Shown one piece after another: positions 26,739-35,488 of a stretch of 64,000 nt of DNA. The first letter of the stretch is position 1. Each line of letters begins with the position of its first letter. The notes beneath the pieces were generated by a model, which had not been told where the DNA came from, did not search any database, and saw nothing but the letters and a program-made list of their open reading frames with translations. Source of the DNA: Nonomuraea sp. NEAU-A123 (GTDB taxonomy: Bacteria > Actinomycetota > Actinomycetes > Streptosporangiales > Streptosporangiaceae); the NCBI RefSeq assembly GCF_018603905.1, contig NZ_JAHFZZ010000002.1, positions 806,001 to 870,000 on the forward strand, in the 5' to 3' direction. The translations under genes and the position numbers were made by a program.

Positions 26739-28450
26739 TTCCCGTTGCTCTTCCATGCGTCCACGAAGTGGTTGCGGGACTGGGCGTCGAAGACGATCCC
26801 GTGGACGTAGTTCGCGTGGGCGATCACCTGCGACGGGTTGTAGACCGGGTTGACCAGCGCGTACTTGTCGATCAGGAGGTCCTGCGCCGCCTTGGCGTAC
26901 TCCTTGCGCGCGGCGGGATCGAGCGTCTGGTCGAGCTTGCCCACGGTCTGGGTGACCTCGTCCACGTCGACCCCGGTGGACTCCTTGGCGAGGTAGGTGA
27001 CGTTGCCGAGCAGCGGACTGTACTGGAGGTTGAGGACCGCGGGGTCGTTACGCGAGCGGTTGGAGGCGGTGACGTTCCAGTCGGTCTTCGCCTTGGCCAG
27101 GTTGGCCGTGTAGTCCGGGATGGGGACGACGGTGAGCTGCAGGTCGATGCCGATCTTCTTCAGGTCCTGCTGGATCGACTCGTAGGCCGGCTTGTTCACC
27201 ACCAGGTTGCTGATGCCGAGCAGCTTGACCACGAGCTTCTTGCCGTCCTTGACCCGGATCCCGTCGGGGCCCTCGCTCCAGCCGGCCTCCTGGAGGAGCT
27301 GCTTGGCCTTCTCGGGGTCGTACTTCAGGACCGAGCCGCTGTAGTCGGCGTACCCGGAGACCGACGGTTCGAGGATCGAGGTGGCGATGGAGTAGGAGTC
27401 GGTGAGCACCGTCTTCTTGATCGCCTCACGGTCCCAGCCGAGCTGGATCGCCTTGCGTACCGCGATGTCGTTGGTCGGGAACAGCTGGGAGTTGAAGTTG
27501 AAGAGGATGGCGGTGCCTGAGACGGCCCGGTGGATGATCGTGAAGCCCTGGTCGGCCAGCGACTTCTCGTCCGTGGTGCCCACGTCCAGCGTGGCGTCGA
27601 TCGCGCCGGACGCCAGCGAGCCGGTCCGGACGCTGGCCTCCGGGATCGTGTTGAACACGACCTTGTCCAGGTACGCCGCGCCCTGGTGCTTGAGCGCCGG
27701 CGGGGACCAGGTGTAGCCCTTGCGCTGGACCAGGACGGTCTTGACCTGCGGCTCCCACGAGTCGTACACGAAGGGACCGGTGCCGATCACCTTCCTCGGG
27801 TCGTTCCGCTCCTTCGCGCTGAGCCGCAGCGTCGAGAGCGACAGGAAGCCGGGCTGCGCGTTGGCGGTGAAGGAGGAGGCCTGCAGGAAGCTCGCGAGCG
27901 GCTTCTTGAAGCGGACGACGGCGGTGTACGCGTCCGGGGTCCGCGTCTCGATGTAGCCGGACAGCAGGGCGGCGCCGTTGGGGTTGATGCCCAGCTTCTG
28001 GTCGCCGCGCACGTACTGGTCGAAGTTCGCCTTGACCACCTCGGCGTTGAACGGGCTGCCGTCACTGAACGTGACGTCCTTGCGCAGGTGGAAGGTGAAG
28101 TCGGTCAGCTCCTTGTTGTACTCCCACGACTGCGCCAGCCACGGCGTGATCTCACCGGTCTTCGGGTCCTGCCAGGTCAGCTTGTCGGTGATGTTGTTGC
28201 CGATGAGCGACTCGGCGTAGTTGGTGCCCCATTGCGGGTCGGGGCTGCGCTGATAGTCGATCAGGGCGAACTGCAGCGTGCCGCCGCGGACGGGCGCGCC
28301 GCCACCGGCGGCCGCGCCGACGGAGCCGCCACCGCGGGTGATGGCGAACCCGCCCCCGGCGAGGAGGAGGACGGCGACGGCACCGGCGGCCCAGGGCCAC
28401 GCCTTGCGCCGGGGAGCGGCGCGCTCGATGGAACTGCGAAGGTCTGACAT
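26735..28450 (-). CDS. ABC transporter substrate-binding protein, family 5 (DppA-like)
   Basis: 571 residues. An uncleaved or Sec-type N-terminal helix (AWPWAAGAVAVLLLAGGGFA) follows a charged head; no lipobox Cys is present. The SBP_bac_5 body includes NNITDKLTWQDPKTGEITPW, LRKDVTFSDGSPFNAEVVKA and NDIAVRKAIQLGWDREAIKK. It is first in an eleven-gene operon that continues with two permeases, the ATPase, LLMs and reductases down to 15415, so the imported ligand is presumably the substrate of those enzymes. GAGGAAAG precedes ATG 28450. A fragment of a paralogue remains at 51062-51148. Confidence 0.93.
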   Translation of the reverse strand: MSDLRSSIERAAPRRKAWPWAAGAVAVLLLAGGGFAITRGGGSVGAAAGGGAPVRGGTLQFALIDYQRSPDPQWGTNYAESLIGNNITDKLTWQDPKTGEITPWLAQSWEYNKELTDFTFHLRKDVTFSDGSPFNAEVVKANFDQYVRGDQKLGINPNGAALLSGYIETRTPDAYTAVVRFKKPLASFLQASSFTANAQPGFLSLSTLRLSAKERNDPRKVIGTGPFVYDSWEPQVKTVLVQRKGYTWSPPALKHQGAAYLDKVVFNTIPEASVRTGSLASGAIDATLDVGTTDEKSLADQGFTIIHRAVSGTAILFNFNSQLFPTNDIAVRKAIQLGWDREAIKKTVLTDSYSIATSILEPSVSGYADYSGSVLKYDPEKAKQLLQEAGWSEGPDGIRVKDGKKLVVKLLGISNLVVNKPAYESIQQDLKKIGIDLQLTVVPIPDYTANLAKAKTDWNVTASNRSRNDPAVLNLQYSPLLGNVTYLAKESTGVDVDEVTQTVGKLDQTLDPAARKEYAKAAQDLLIDKYALVNPVYNPSQVIAHANYVHGIVFDAQSRNHFVDAWKSNGK

Positions 28451-28580
28451 GAACTTTCCTCGTTGCTCGATGCGGACGGTGTGAGAGAGCCGATCAGCGC
28501 GGACACAGCGCGCCGGCGAAGAAAGCGAAGTCAATCTCGCGCCTGGAGTACCGAAGCAACGTCGTCACAATCTACACTTT

Positions 28581-28599
28581 ACCTACATGAACAGTAGGT
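28581..28599. promoter_or_regulatory. Operator A: ACCTAC-N7-GTAGGT palindrome
   Basis: A perfect 19-bp site (ACCTAC, spacer ATGAACA, GTAGGT) in the 192-bp gap between the divergent minus-strand transporter operon and the plus-strand SsuD-like gene. It is one of two exact copies in the window (the other is at 30904). On the plus side a -10-like TAATCT lies at 28608-28613. Confidence 0.75.
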
Positions 28600-28642
28600 T
28601 TTAAAGGGTAATCTGAGTCACAAGTCAGGAAGGACCCATGTG

Positions 28643-29701
28643 ATGAGCCTCGAGTTCCTCTGGTACATCCCGAATCAGGCGCACCCCGGGCACCGCGGCG
28701 ACGACGTCGTCACGGACCACAACAGCCTGGAAACGCTCACCAGCCACGCCAAGGCCCTTGAGGAGCACGGGTGGGGTGGGGCGCTCATCGGCACCGGCTG
28801 GGGACGGCCCGACACGTTCACGGTCGCCGCCGCGCTGGCCGCGCGGACGACGACGTTCCAGCCGCTGATCGCGGTCCGGCCGGGCTACTGGCACCCGGCC
28901 AAGTTCGCCTCCGCCGCCGCCACCCTGGACCATCTCACCGGTGGACGGGTGCTGGTCAACATCGTGTCGGGCAAGGACAACCTGGCGGCGTACGGCGACA
29001 GCGAAGGCGACCAAGCCCACCGCTACGCCCGTACCAAGGAGTTCCTCCAGATCGTGCGCAAGCTGTGGAGCGAGGAGAACGTCACCTACCACGGCGAGCA
29101 CTTCAGCGTCACCGGCTCCACCGTCGTGCCGCGGACAGCCGTTCGGGACGGACGCACGCATCCCCCGCTCTACTTCGGCGGCGCCTCCGAGGCCGCCGAG
29201 CAGGTGGCCGCCACCGAGGCCGATGTCCAGCTCTTCTGGGGCGAGCCACTCGACGGCGTCGGCGAGCGGATCGAGCGGCTCAGGCGTCTCGGCGAGAAGC
29301 TCGGACGCGAGCACGCTCCGCTGGAGTTCGGGCTGCGGATCACCACGCTGGTGCGGGACACCACCGAACAGGCCTGGGCCGACGCCGAGGCCAAGGTGGC
29401 GGAGATGGCCAGAGGCGACATCTCACGCGACCCGAACCGGCACGCCGCCGTCGGCCAGCAGCGGCTGCTCGACCTGGCCGCGCGAGGTGAGGTGCTCGAC
29501 GACAACCTCTACACCGCCCCGGGCAAGTTCGGCGGCGGCGGCGCGGGCACCACCTGGCTGGTCGGCTCGGCCGAGGACGTGGCGAAGTCGCTGCGCAAAT
29601 ACCAAGCCCTCGGCGTCACCCACTTCCTGCTCTCCGACACTCCCTACCTGCCGGAGATCAAGCGTCAGGGCGATCAGCTTCTCCCGCTGTTGCGAGGGTG
29701 A
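28643..29701 (+). CDS. SsuD-like FMNH2-dependent alkanesulfonate monooxygenase
   Basis: 352-residue luciferase-like enzyme of the SsuD subgroup: SLEFLWYIPNQAHPGH, TFQPLIAVRPGYWHPAKFAS, LDHLTGGRVLVNIVSGKD, HRYARTKEFLQIVRKLW and PPLYFGGASEAAEQVAA. The RPGYWHP and NIVSG segments match the flavin/sulfonate site of SsuD, where RPG-type loops bind the substrate. It would convert a sulfonate to aldehyde plus sulfite. A single gene reading from operator A. ATG 28643 is used; GTG at 28640 is equally placed behind GGAAGGA. Confidence 0.88.
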   Translation: MSLEFLWYIPNQAHPGHRGDDVVTDHNSLETLTSHAKALEEHGWGGALIGTGWGRPDTFTVAAALAARTTTFQPLIAVRPGYWHPAKFASAAATLDHLTGGRVLVNIVSGKDNLAAYGDSEGDQAHRYARTKEFLQIVRKLWSEENVTYHGEHFSVTGSTVVPRTAVRDGRTHPPLYFGGASEAAEQVAATEADVQLFWGEPLDGVGERIERLRRLGEKLGREHAPLEFGLRITTLVRDTTEQAWADAEAKVAEMARGDISRDPNRHAAVGQQRLLDLAARGEVLDDNLYTAPGKFGGGGAGTTWLVGSAEDVAKSLRKYQALGVTHFLLSDTPYLPEIKRQGDQLLPLLRG

Positions 29702-29722
29702 GACCAGCGCACTCGGGCACGG

Positions 29723-30835
29723 TCATGGCGCGACCGGGCGCAGCGGCGCCCGGGCCGCCCGCTGCCGGTCCCGTTCGGCGACCCCCTCGCGGACCAGCGG
29801 GATCACGTGCCGCCCGAAGTCGATGGCGTCGTCCAGGATGGCGTAGCCACGGGCCGAGAGGATCTCGACGCCCAGGTCGTAGTAGTCCAGCAGGGCCTCG
29901 GCGACGGTTTCTGGGGTGCCGACCAGCGCCGTCGAGTTGCCCCCTCCTCCCGTGGCCGCGGCGGTCGGCGTCCACAGCGCGCGGTCGTGCAGTTCGCCCT
30001 TGGCCGCGACCGCGAGCAGCCGCTGCGAGCCGGCGTTCTGCGGCGGGCCGGACAACCGGCGCCGGTTCGCCTTCGCCTGGTGCAGGTCGCCCAGGATGCG
30101 CCGCGCCTTCTCCCACGCCAGTTCCTCGGTCGGCGCGATGATCGGCCGGAACGCCACCTGGAATCTGGGCACGTCAGCGCGCCCCGCCTGCTTCGCCGCC
30201 TGTTCGACCGAGGCGATCTGCTGGGCCGTCTCGGCCAGCGGCTCCCCCCACAGGCAGTAGATGTCGGCCTCCGCCCCGCCGGCCGCATAGGCGGCCTCCG
30301 ACGAACCGCCGAAGGACACCCTCGGCCGCGGATGCTGCGCCGGGAACACATCCGAGACGAAATCCCTGAAGGAGTAGTGCTCGCCCTCGTGGTCGAACGG
30401 CTCCTTCGACGTCCACCCCTTCTTGACGATCTGGATGTACTCCCTGGTCCTGGAGTAGCGCTCGTCCTTGGTCAGGACGTCGCCCTCCCTGCCTTGCTCC
30501 TGGTCGTTGCCGCCGGTGATGAAGTGCACCGTCAGCCGCCCGTCGCTGATCAGGTCGAGGGTGGCGAAGGTCTTGAGCGCGTACGTCGGGTAGGAGACGT
30601 TCGGCCGGTGCGCCAGGAGGATCTGCAGATCCTCGACCCTGGCCGCCACGTAGGCCGCCACCTGCGCCGGGTCGGGCGAGCCCGAGCCGTAGGCGAACAG
30701 CACCCGGTCCCACCCGTACTCCTGGTGAGCACGAGCGAGCCGCAGCGTGTACTGCTTGTCGAAGGAGGGACCAGAGCGCGGAGAGGTCTCCGAGCCGTCG
30801 TTGGTCCCGCCGATCCCAAGGAACTCCACAGGCAT
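29723..30835 (-). CDS. SsuD-like alkanesulfonate monooxygenase
   Basis: 370 residues, same subgroup as the gene at 28643: VEFLGIGGTNDGSET, ILLAHRPNVSYPTYALKTF, LDLISDGRLTVHFITGGNDQ, RYSRTREYIQIVKKGW and PRVSFGGSSEAAYAAGG. It is convergent with the previous LLM and transcribed from a promoter whose -35 (TTGACG) sits two bases from operator B. It is predicted to release sulfite from a sulfonate with FMNH2 and O2. Confidence 0.88.
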   Translation of the reverse strand: MPVEFLGIGGTNDGSETSPRSGPSFDKQYTLRLARAHQEYGWDRVLFAYGSGSPDPAQVAAYVAARVEDLQILLAHRPNVSYPTYALKTFATLDLISDGRLTVHFITGGNDQEQGREGDVLTKDERYSRTREYIQIVKKGWTSKEPFDHEGEHYSFRDFVSDVFPAQHPRPRVSFGGSSEAAYAAGGAEADIYCLWGEPLAETAQQIASVEQAAKQAGRADVPRFQVAFRPIIAPTEELAWEKARRILGDLHQAKANRRRLSGPPQNAGSQRLLAVAAKGELHDRALWTPTAAATGGGGNSTALVGTPETVAEALLDYYDLGVEILSARGYAILDDAIDFGRHVIPLVREGVAERDRQRAARAPLRPVAP

Positions 30836-30872
30836 GAGCCGAGGCCTTTCTGAGGTTCGTCAGCGAATCTCA

Positions 30873-30922
30873 GCTCAACACGCCCACCCTAAAACCGTCA
30901 AGACCTACTGGTTTAGTAGGTT
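30873..30922 (-). promoter_or_regulatory. Promoter with operator B
   Basis: The perfect palindrome ACCTAC-TGGTTTA-GTAGGT occupies 30904-30922, between the iclR stop (30927) and the LLM start (30835). Reading the minus strand, a -35 TTGACG (30896-30901) follows two bases later. A weak -10 TTGAGC (30873-30878) lies after 17 bp. The position directly upstream of -35 is that of an activator site. Confidence 0.65.
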
Positions 30923-30926
30923 TTAT

Positions 30927-31700
30927 TCACCCGGACGCGCTCGGCCTGCGTTCGGCGGGCGGGAGCAGGAGTACCTCCAGCGCCCGGGCGCAGGCCCGCG
31001 CGTGCGTGACGAACCAGCCGATCCGCGCGTCGCTCATCACGCGCGGCGTGGAGCGCACCGCGAGCGCGTAACGCACGTGATCGAGCCGGTCGAGCACCGG
31101 CACCGCGACCGTCCGGATGCCGTCGTAGGACTCCCCGTCGTTGAGCGCGTATCCGGCTTCGCGAACCTTGCGCAGCTCGGCGCGTAGCTCGGCGTGGTCC
31201 ACGATCGTGCGACCGGTCAGCGCCCGCAGTGGCCCGAGCGCCTCCAGGTCCGCCCTGCCCTCCGGCGCCCAGGCCAGCAGCACCTTGCCCAGCGCCGTGG
31301 AGTGCAGGGGGCGGCGCAGGCCGACGCCGCTGTCGGGGTTGAGCGAGCCGCCGCTCAGGATGACCGCGTGCCTGTCATTGCGTACGGCGAGGTCCACGGT
31401 CGCGGAGGTGACGCGGGCCAGCTCGGTGAGTTCGGGCGCGATCCTGTGCAGGCCGCGGCGGTGGAAGGAGAGCTGCCCCAGCTCGGTGATCGACGGCCCG
31501 AGCCGGTAGCGGCCGGTGCGCGCCTCCTGTTCGAGGAAGCCCGCGCCGGTCAGGGTCCTGGCCAGGCGGTGCGTGGTGGAGGTGGGCAGCTCCATCCTGC
31601 GCGACAGGTCCGACAGGCTGAGCGAGGGATCCCCGCCACCGAAGCAGCCGAGCATGCCGATCGCCCTGTGTACGGCCTGAACGCCACCTTCTGCTGCCAT
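30927..31700 (-). CDS. IclR family transcriptional regulator
   Basis: 257 residues. The N-terminal winged helix-turn-helix reads HRAIGMLGCFGGGDPSLSLS, then DLSRRMELPTSTTHRLARTL; the C-terminal IclR effector domain includes LRRPLHSTALGKVLLAWAPE and the DDGES-like NDGESYDGIRTVAVPV. It has shared operators on both sides (B three bases beyond its stop, C upstream of its start), making it the best candidate for the regulator of this sulfur regulon. ATG 31700 has GGAGA at 7 nt; the open frame continues upstream antisense to the desulfinase gene and is not coding. Confidence 0.92.
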   Translation of the reverse strand: MAAEGGVQAVHRAIGMLGCFGGGDPSLSLSDLSRRMELPTSTTHRLARTLTGAGFLEQEARTGRYRLGPSITELGQLSFHRRGLHRIAPELTELARVTSATVDLAVRNDRHAVILSGGSLNPDSGVGLRRPLHSTALGKVLLAWAPEGRADLEALGPLRALTGRTIVDHAELRAELRKVREAGYALNDGESYDGIRTVAVPVLDRLDHVRYALAVRSTPRVMSDARIGWFVTHARACARALEVLLLPPAERRPSASG

Positions 31701-31796
31701 GCGGGAATCTCCGAGTTCCGAGTAGGGAGAGCCGAGCCCAGGTGAGAGCCCTTTCGGGGAAAAGATCTTCCCGCATCGCGGGACATTCTTTGCATT

Positions 31797-31815
31797 TCCT
31801 ACCAATTTACTAGCA
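31797..31815. promoter_or_regulatory. Operator C (degenerate), iclR/desulfinase divergent region
   Basis: TCCTAC, spacer CAATTTA, CTAGCA: left arm intact, right arm matching the consensus at four of six positions. It ends 11 bp before the ATG of the desulfinase gene, so the plus transcript is either very short-leadered or starts upstream of the site. Confidence 0.5.
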
Positions 31816-31826
31816 AACTCTCCCGC

Positions 31827-32801
31827 ATGACCACAGCCGCACTCGACACCCTCTGGTTCACCCGCTGTCCCGTGCCGACCGCGACCGGTATCGCGGCCGA
31901 CCAGGGCTGGCTGGCCGAGGAGTTCGCGGACGACGGGATCGAGGTCAGGTCCCTCCAGGACGACACGCCCGGCGTCCCCCGCGAGACGCACTACACCCAC
32001 GCGCTGACCGGCCTGTTCCGCGAGGGCGGCAACGTGCCCGCGCTGTGGGCGCGCTCCCGCGGCGAGGCCACCCGGCTCATCGGGCTCACCTGGATCGAGG
32101 AGCGGCAGGCCATCCTGGTGCGCGGCGGCACGGGACTGGAGCGCCCCGAGCAGCTCAAAGGTCTGCGTCTGGCCATACCTCGGCACCGCATCGCGATCGA
32201 CTTCTGGCGGGCCATGGCGCTGCACGGCTTCCACGGCGCGCTGTCACTGGCCGGGCTCGGCCTGGGCGACGCGGAGCTGGTCGACGTCGAGGCCGAGCCG
32301 GGCGGCGGCCAGTGGGAATCCGAACTGGCCGCGCTGGCCGCCGGCGACGTGGACGCGGTCTACGTCAAGGGCGCGCTCGCCGTCGAGGCCGCCCTGCGTC
32401 ATGGCGCGGAGGTGGGAATCGACCTGGACGCCGTACCGGACCGTCGGGCGAGGATCAACAACGGCACCCCCCGTCCGATCACCGTGCACCAGCGGCTCCT
32501 GGACGAGCGTCCCGACGTGGTCGCCCGTTTCCTGGGCGTCCTGCTGCGCGCCGCCGACTGGGCCACCGAACATCCGGCGGAGGTGGCCAGGATCCTCGGC
32601 GCCGAGACCGGCGCGGGCACGGCGGGCGTGGCCGCCGCCTACGTCCCCGGCGCCTCACTCCACCTCGACCTCTCCCCCGAACGTCTCGACCTGCTGGCCG
32701 AGCAGGAGCGCTTCCTGCGCGGCCACGGCTTCCTCAAATCACCCGTGGACGTCGCGGCCTGGGCCGATCACACCCCTTTGCTAGGAGTCACCGATGCGTA
32801 A
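31827..32801 (+). CDS. DszB-like sulfinate desulfinase
   Basis: 324 residues with the periplasmic-binding-protein-like fold but no signal peptide. The N terminus LWFTRCPVPTATGIA matches the DszB active-site segment SNCPVPNA, giving Cys14 as nucleophile. His55 (ETHYTHALTGL) and Arg65 (FREGGNVP) are ten residues apart, the same spacing as DszB His60 and Arg70 (RFGGEIP). DszB hydrolyses 2'-hydroxybiphenyl-2-sulfinate to the phenol and sulfite. The substrate here is unknown. It opens a nine-gene plus-strand unit leading into SsuABC-like genes; stop and next start overlap by 8 nt. A plain SsuA-like binding protein is the alternative but is disfavoured by the retained triad. Confidence 0.8.
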   Translation: MTTAALDTLWFTRCPVPTATGIAADQGWLAEEFADDGIEVRSLQDDTPGVPRETHYTHALTGLFREGGNVPALWARSRGEATRLIGLTWIEERQAILVRGGTGLERPEQLKGLRLAIPRHRIAIDFWRAMALHGFHGALSLAGLGLGDAELVDVEAEPGGGQWESELAALAAGDVDAVYVKGALAVEAALRHGAEVGIDLDAVPDRRARINNGTPRPITVHQRLLDERPDVVARFLGVLLRAADWATEHPAEVARILGAETGAGTAGVAAAYVPGASLHLDLSPERLDLLAEQERFLRGHGFLKSPVDVAAWADHTPLLGVTDA

Positions 32802-33780
32802 GCTGCTGCTCGCCGTCCCCCTTGTCCTGCTGACAGCGGCCTGCGGCGGCACCACGGCCACCGGCGCGCGGGAGCAGGTCGTCGTCAGGATGGCCGACCC
32901 CGGCAACAGCGGCTTTCTGGCCGTCGCGAAGAAGGACGGCAGCCTCGACGCCGCCCTGGCCAAGGTCAACGCGAAGGTCAAGTGGGCCGGCGACTTCTCC
33001 GTGTTCGCCCCGGCCGCCCAGGCGATCAACGCCGGCTCGCTCGACGTCGCCACCGGCTCGATCACCGCCGGAGTCACCGCCCTGGCCGTCAAACCCAGCT
33101 TCAAGATCTTCGCCACCGTGCCGCCCGACCTGGCGGGCGAGGGGATCGTGGTCAAGACGGGCTCGCCGATCAAGTCGGTCGCCGACCTGGCCGGGCACAG
33201 CGTGGCCGTCGGCCACGGCGGCACCAGCGAGTATTTGCTGCTCAAGGCGCTGCAGACGTTCAAGGTCCCGGTGGACAAGGTCAAGCGCGTCTACCTGCCG
33301 CCCCCGCAGACCGCGCCGGTGTTCGGCTCGGGCAAGGTGGACGCGTGGTCGACGTTCTCCACGTTCCTCATCCCCGCCGTCACTGATCTGGACGCCCGGA
33401 TCCTGGCCGACGGCGAGGCGATCAAGTCCGACAACTACGTGATCTACGTGGCCGCGAACAAGCTCCTCGACGAGCACCCGGAGGTCGTCAAGACCCTGTT
33501 CGGGTTCATCCGCGAGGGCAGCGCCAAGGAGATCGCCGATCCGGCCGCGTACCTGAACGTCTTCACCCAGGCGGGACCGCAGGCCGTACAGGGTGCGCAG
33601 AAGAACCTGGTGGTGGACATCCAGAAGAAGGGCAAACCCGCTCAGGCGGTCACCGCCACTGAGATCGCGAAATATCAGGACATGGCGAAGTTCTTTCTCG
33701 ACCAGAAAGTGCTCACCGCGCCGCTGGACGTCTCCCAGCACGTCGTGGACGTGACGACGCTCGGGAACACGAAGCAATGA
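32794..33780 (+). CDS. ssuA: Sulfonate ABC transporter substrate-binding lipoprotein
   Basis: 328 residues. A lipoprotein signal with lipobox LTAAC (Cys17) precedes an SsuA/NMT1-like body: VVRMADPGNSGFLAVAKKDG, SLDVATGSITAGVTAL, IKSVADLAGHSVAVGHGGTS and GKVDAWSTFSTFL. It is the extracytoplasmic receptor for the permease and ATPase encoded next (overlaps of 4 bp each). The ligand is likely a sulfonate, or another organosulfur compound oxidised by the clustered LLMs. Confidence 0.88.
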   Translation: MRKLLLAVPLVLLTAACGGTTATGAREQVVVRMADPGNSGFLAVAKKDGSLDAALAKVNAKVKWAGDFSVFAPAAQAINAGSLDVATGSITAGVTALAVKPSFKIFATVPPDLAGEGIVVKTGSPIKSVADLAGHSVAVGHGGTSEYLLLKALQTFKVPVDKVKRVYLPPPQTAPVFGSGKVDAWSTFSTFLIPAVTDLDARILADGEAIKSDNYVIYVAANKLLDEHPEVVKTLFGFIREGSAKEIADPAAYLNVFTQAGPQAVQGAQKNLVVDIQKKGKPAQAVTATEIAKYQDMAKFFLDQKVLTAPLDVSQHVVDVTTLGNTKQ

Positions 33781-34598
33781 GCACGACCGTCGAAGGGCTC
33801 GTCGCGCCGAACCCGCCCCGCACCGCCGGGCGGCCTCCCGCGCTGACGTTCGCGCTGCGGATCATCGGCCCCGTGCTTCTGCTCGCGGCCTGGTACGCGG
33901 CCACCTCGTCGGGCGCGCTCACCAAGGACGTGCTTGCCGGTCCCCAGGACGTCATCGCGACCTTCGGCGAGCTGTGGGCGGACGGCCAGTTGCCGGAGGC
34001 GCTGCGCGTGTCGGTCACCAGGGCGGGCCTCGGCCTGGTGCTGGGCGCGTCCACCGGGCTGCTGCTCGGTGTCGTCTCCGGGTTCACCAGGCTGGGCGAG
34101 GAGCTGGTGGACTCCTCGATGCAGGCGCTGCGCGCGATCCCGTTCCTGGCGCTGACCTCGCTGTTCATCGTCTGGTTCGGCATCGAGGAGGCGTCCAAGA
34201 TCCTGCTGATCGGGGTGGCCTGCACGTTCCCCATGTACGTCAACGTCTCCAGCGGCGTGCGCAACGTGGACCGCAAGGTCGTGGAGGCAGCCCGCTCGTT
34301 CGGGCTCGGCCACCTGGCGATCGCCCGCGAGGTGGTGCTGCCCGGCGCGCTGCCGTCGATCTTCGCCGGGCTGCGCCTGTCCACCACGCTGAGCGTGATC
34401 GCGCTCATCGCCGCCGAGGAGATCAACGTGACGGCCGGGCTCGGCTACCTCATGGCCAGGGCCACCGACTACCTGCGCACCGACATCCTGGCGTTGTGCG
34501 TGCTGTTGTACGCCGTGATCGGGCTGCTCGCCGACCTGGCGCTGCGGCTGGCCGAACGGTTCACGATGCCCTGGCGCAAGGCGGTGACGCTGCGATGA
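33777..34598 (+). CDS. ssuC: Sulfonate ABC transporter permease
   Basis: 273 residues with about six membrane helices and the SsuC/TauC hallmark in the cytoplasmic loop: EAARSFGLGHLAIAREVVLP-type EAA motif followed by GALPSIFAGLRLSTTLSVIA. ATG overlaps the binding-protein stop (ATGA), and the ATPase start overlaps its own stop. Confidence 0.92.
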   Translation: MSTTVEGLVAPNPPRTAGRPPALTFALRIIGPVLLLAAWYAATSSGALTKDVLAGPQDVIATFGELWADGQLPEALRVSVTRAGLGLVLGASTGLLLGVVSGFTRLGEELVDSSMQALRAIPFLALTSLFIVWFGIEEASKILLIGVACTFPMYVNVSSGVRNVDRKVVEAARSFGLGHLAIAREVVLPGALPSIFAGLRLSTTLSVIALIAAEEINVTAGLGYLMARATDYLRTDILALCVLLYAVIGLLADLALRLAERFTMPWRKAVTLR

Positions 34599-35305
34599 GC
34601 CTGGCCGTACGTACGACGGGACTGCGCAAGGTCTTCGGCGACCGCGCCGTGCTGGACGGGGTGGACCTGGAGGTACGGCGCGGGGAGTTCCTGGCGCTGC
34701 TCGGCGCGAGCGGCACCGGCAAGACCACGCTGTTGCGCATTCTCGCGGGTCTGGACGCCGCCACCGGCGGAAGCGTGCTGGTGCCGCCGGTGCGCACGGT
34801 GGTGTTCCAGGAGCCGCGGCTCGTCCCCTCCAAGCGCGCCCTCGCCAACGTCATCATCGGGCAGGGCCGCGCCGCCCGAGCCAAAGGGCTGGCGGCGCTC
34901 GCCGAGGTGGGGCTGAGCGGACACGCCGACGCCTGGCCCGCGACGCTGTCAGGGGGTGAGGCCCAGCGGGTGGCGCTGGCCAGGGCCCTGGTACGCGAGC
35001 CGGAGCTGCTCCTGCTCGACGAGCCGTTCGCCGCCCTCGACGCGCTGACCCGGCTGCACATGCAGGACCTGATCGCCGAGCTGTGCGCCCGGCACCGCCC
35101 TGCCGTGGTGCTGGTCACCCATGACGTCGAGGAGGCGATCCTGCTCGCCGACCGGATCGCGGTGCTGCGCGAAGGCCGGTTCGTCACCGATCTGACCGTG
35201 CGCCTGGATCGGCCGCGCGACCGCACCGACCAGGACTTCGTCGAGCTGCGCCGCAGGCTCCTGGCCGACCTGGGCGTGGACACGCACGCCGGAGCGGCGC
35301 CGTGA
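34595..35305 (+). CDS. ssuB: Sulfonate ABC transporter ATPase
   Basis: 236 residues of the SsuB/TauB/NrtD group: Walker A GASGTGKTT, Q-loop VVFQEPRLVPSKRALANV, signature LSGGEAQR, Walker B LLLLDEPFAALD and H-loop VTHDVEEA. The QEPRLxPW-like Q-loop is typical of SsuB. It completes an SsuABC importer directly downstream of the desulfinase gene. Confidence 0.93.
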   Translation: MSLAVRTTGLRKVFGDRAVLDGVDLEVRRGEFLALLGASGTGKTTLLRILAGLDAATGGSVLVPPVRTVVFQEPRLVPSKRALANVIIGQGRAARAKGLAALAEVGLSGHADAWPATLSGGEAQRVALARALVREPELLLLDEPFAALDALTRLHMQDLIAELCARHRPAVVLVTHDVEEAILLADRIAVLREGRFVTDLTVRLDRPRDRTDQDFVELRRRLLADLGVDTHAGAAP

Positions 35306-35362
35306 CGGCACTGATCGACAGGACGCCGCCCGTCTCCGCTGAACCTCTAGGAAAGATCTGAC

Positions 35363-35488
35363 ATGACCGTCTTGTTCATCTCGGGGAGCCCCTCCGCCGC
35401 CTCACGTACCGGTCGCCTGCCCGCCGAGGCGCTGCGCCCGCGCATCGACGCGCTCCTGGGAGAGCTGCCCGTGGCGGCGGTGGCGTGA
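35363..35488 (+). pseudogene. Internally deleted NADPH:FMN reductase (SsuE-like) remnant
   Basis: A 41-residue frame begins with the flavodoxin-like phosphate loop MTVLFISGSPSAASRTGRL, the expected N terminus of an SsuE/FMN_red protein (about 175-190 residues). It then jumps to LRPRIDALLGELPVAAVA, which looks like the family's C-terminal helix. The middle (roughly 140 residues) is missing in frame. Ribosome site AGGAAAG and the TGATG overlap with the next gene are kept. It cannot be an active reductase, so FMNH2 must come from elsewhere, for example the flavin reductase at 54625-55137. Confidence 0.65.
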
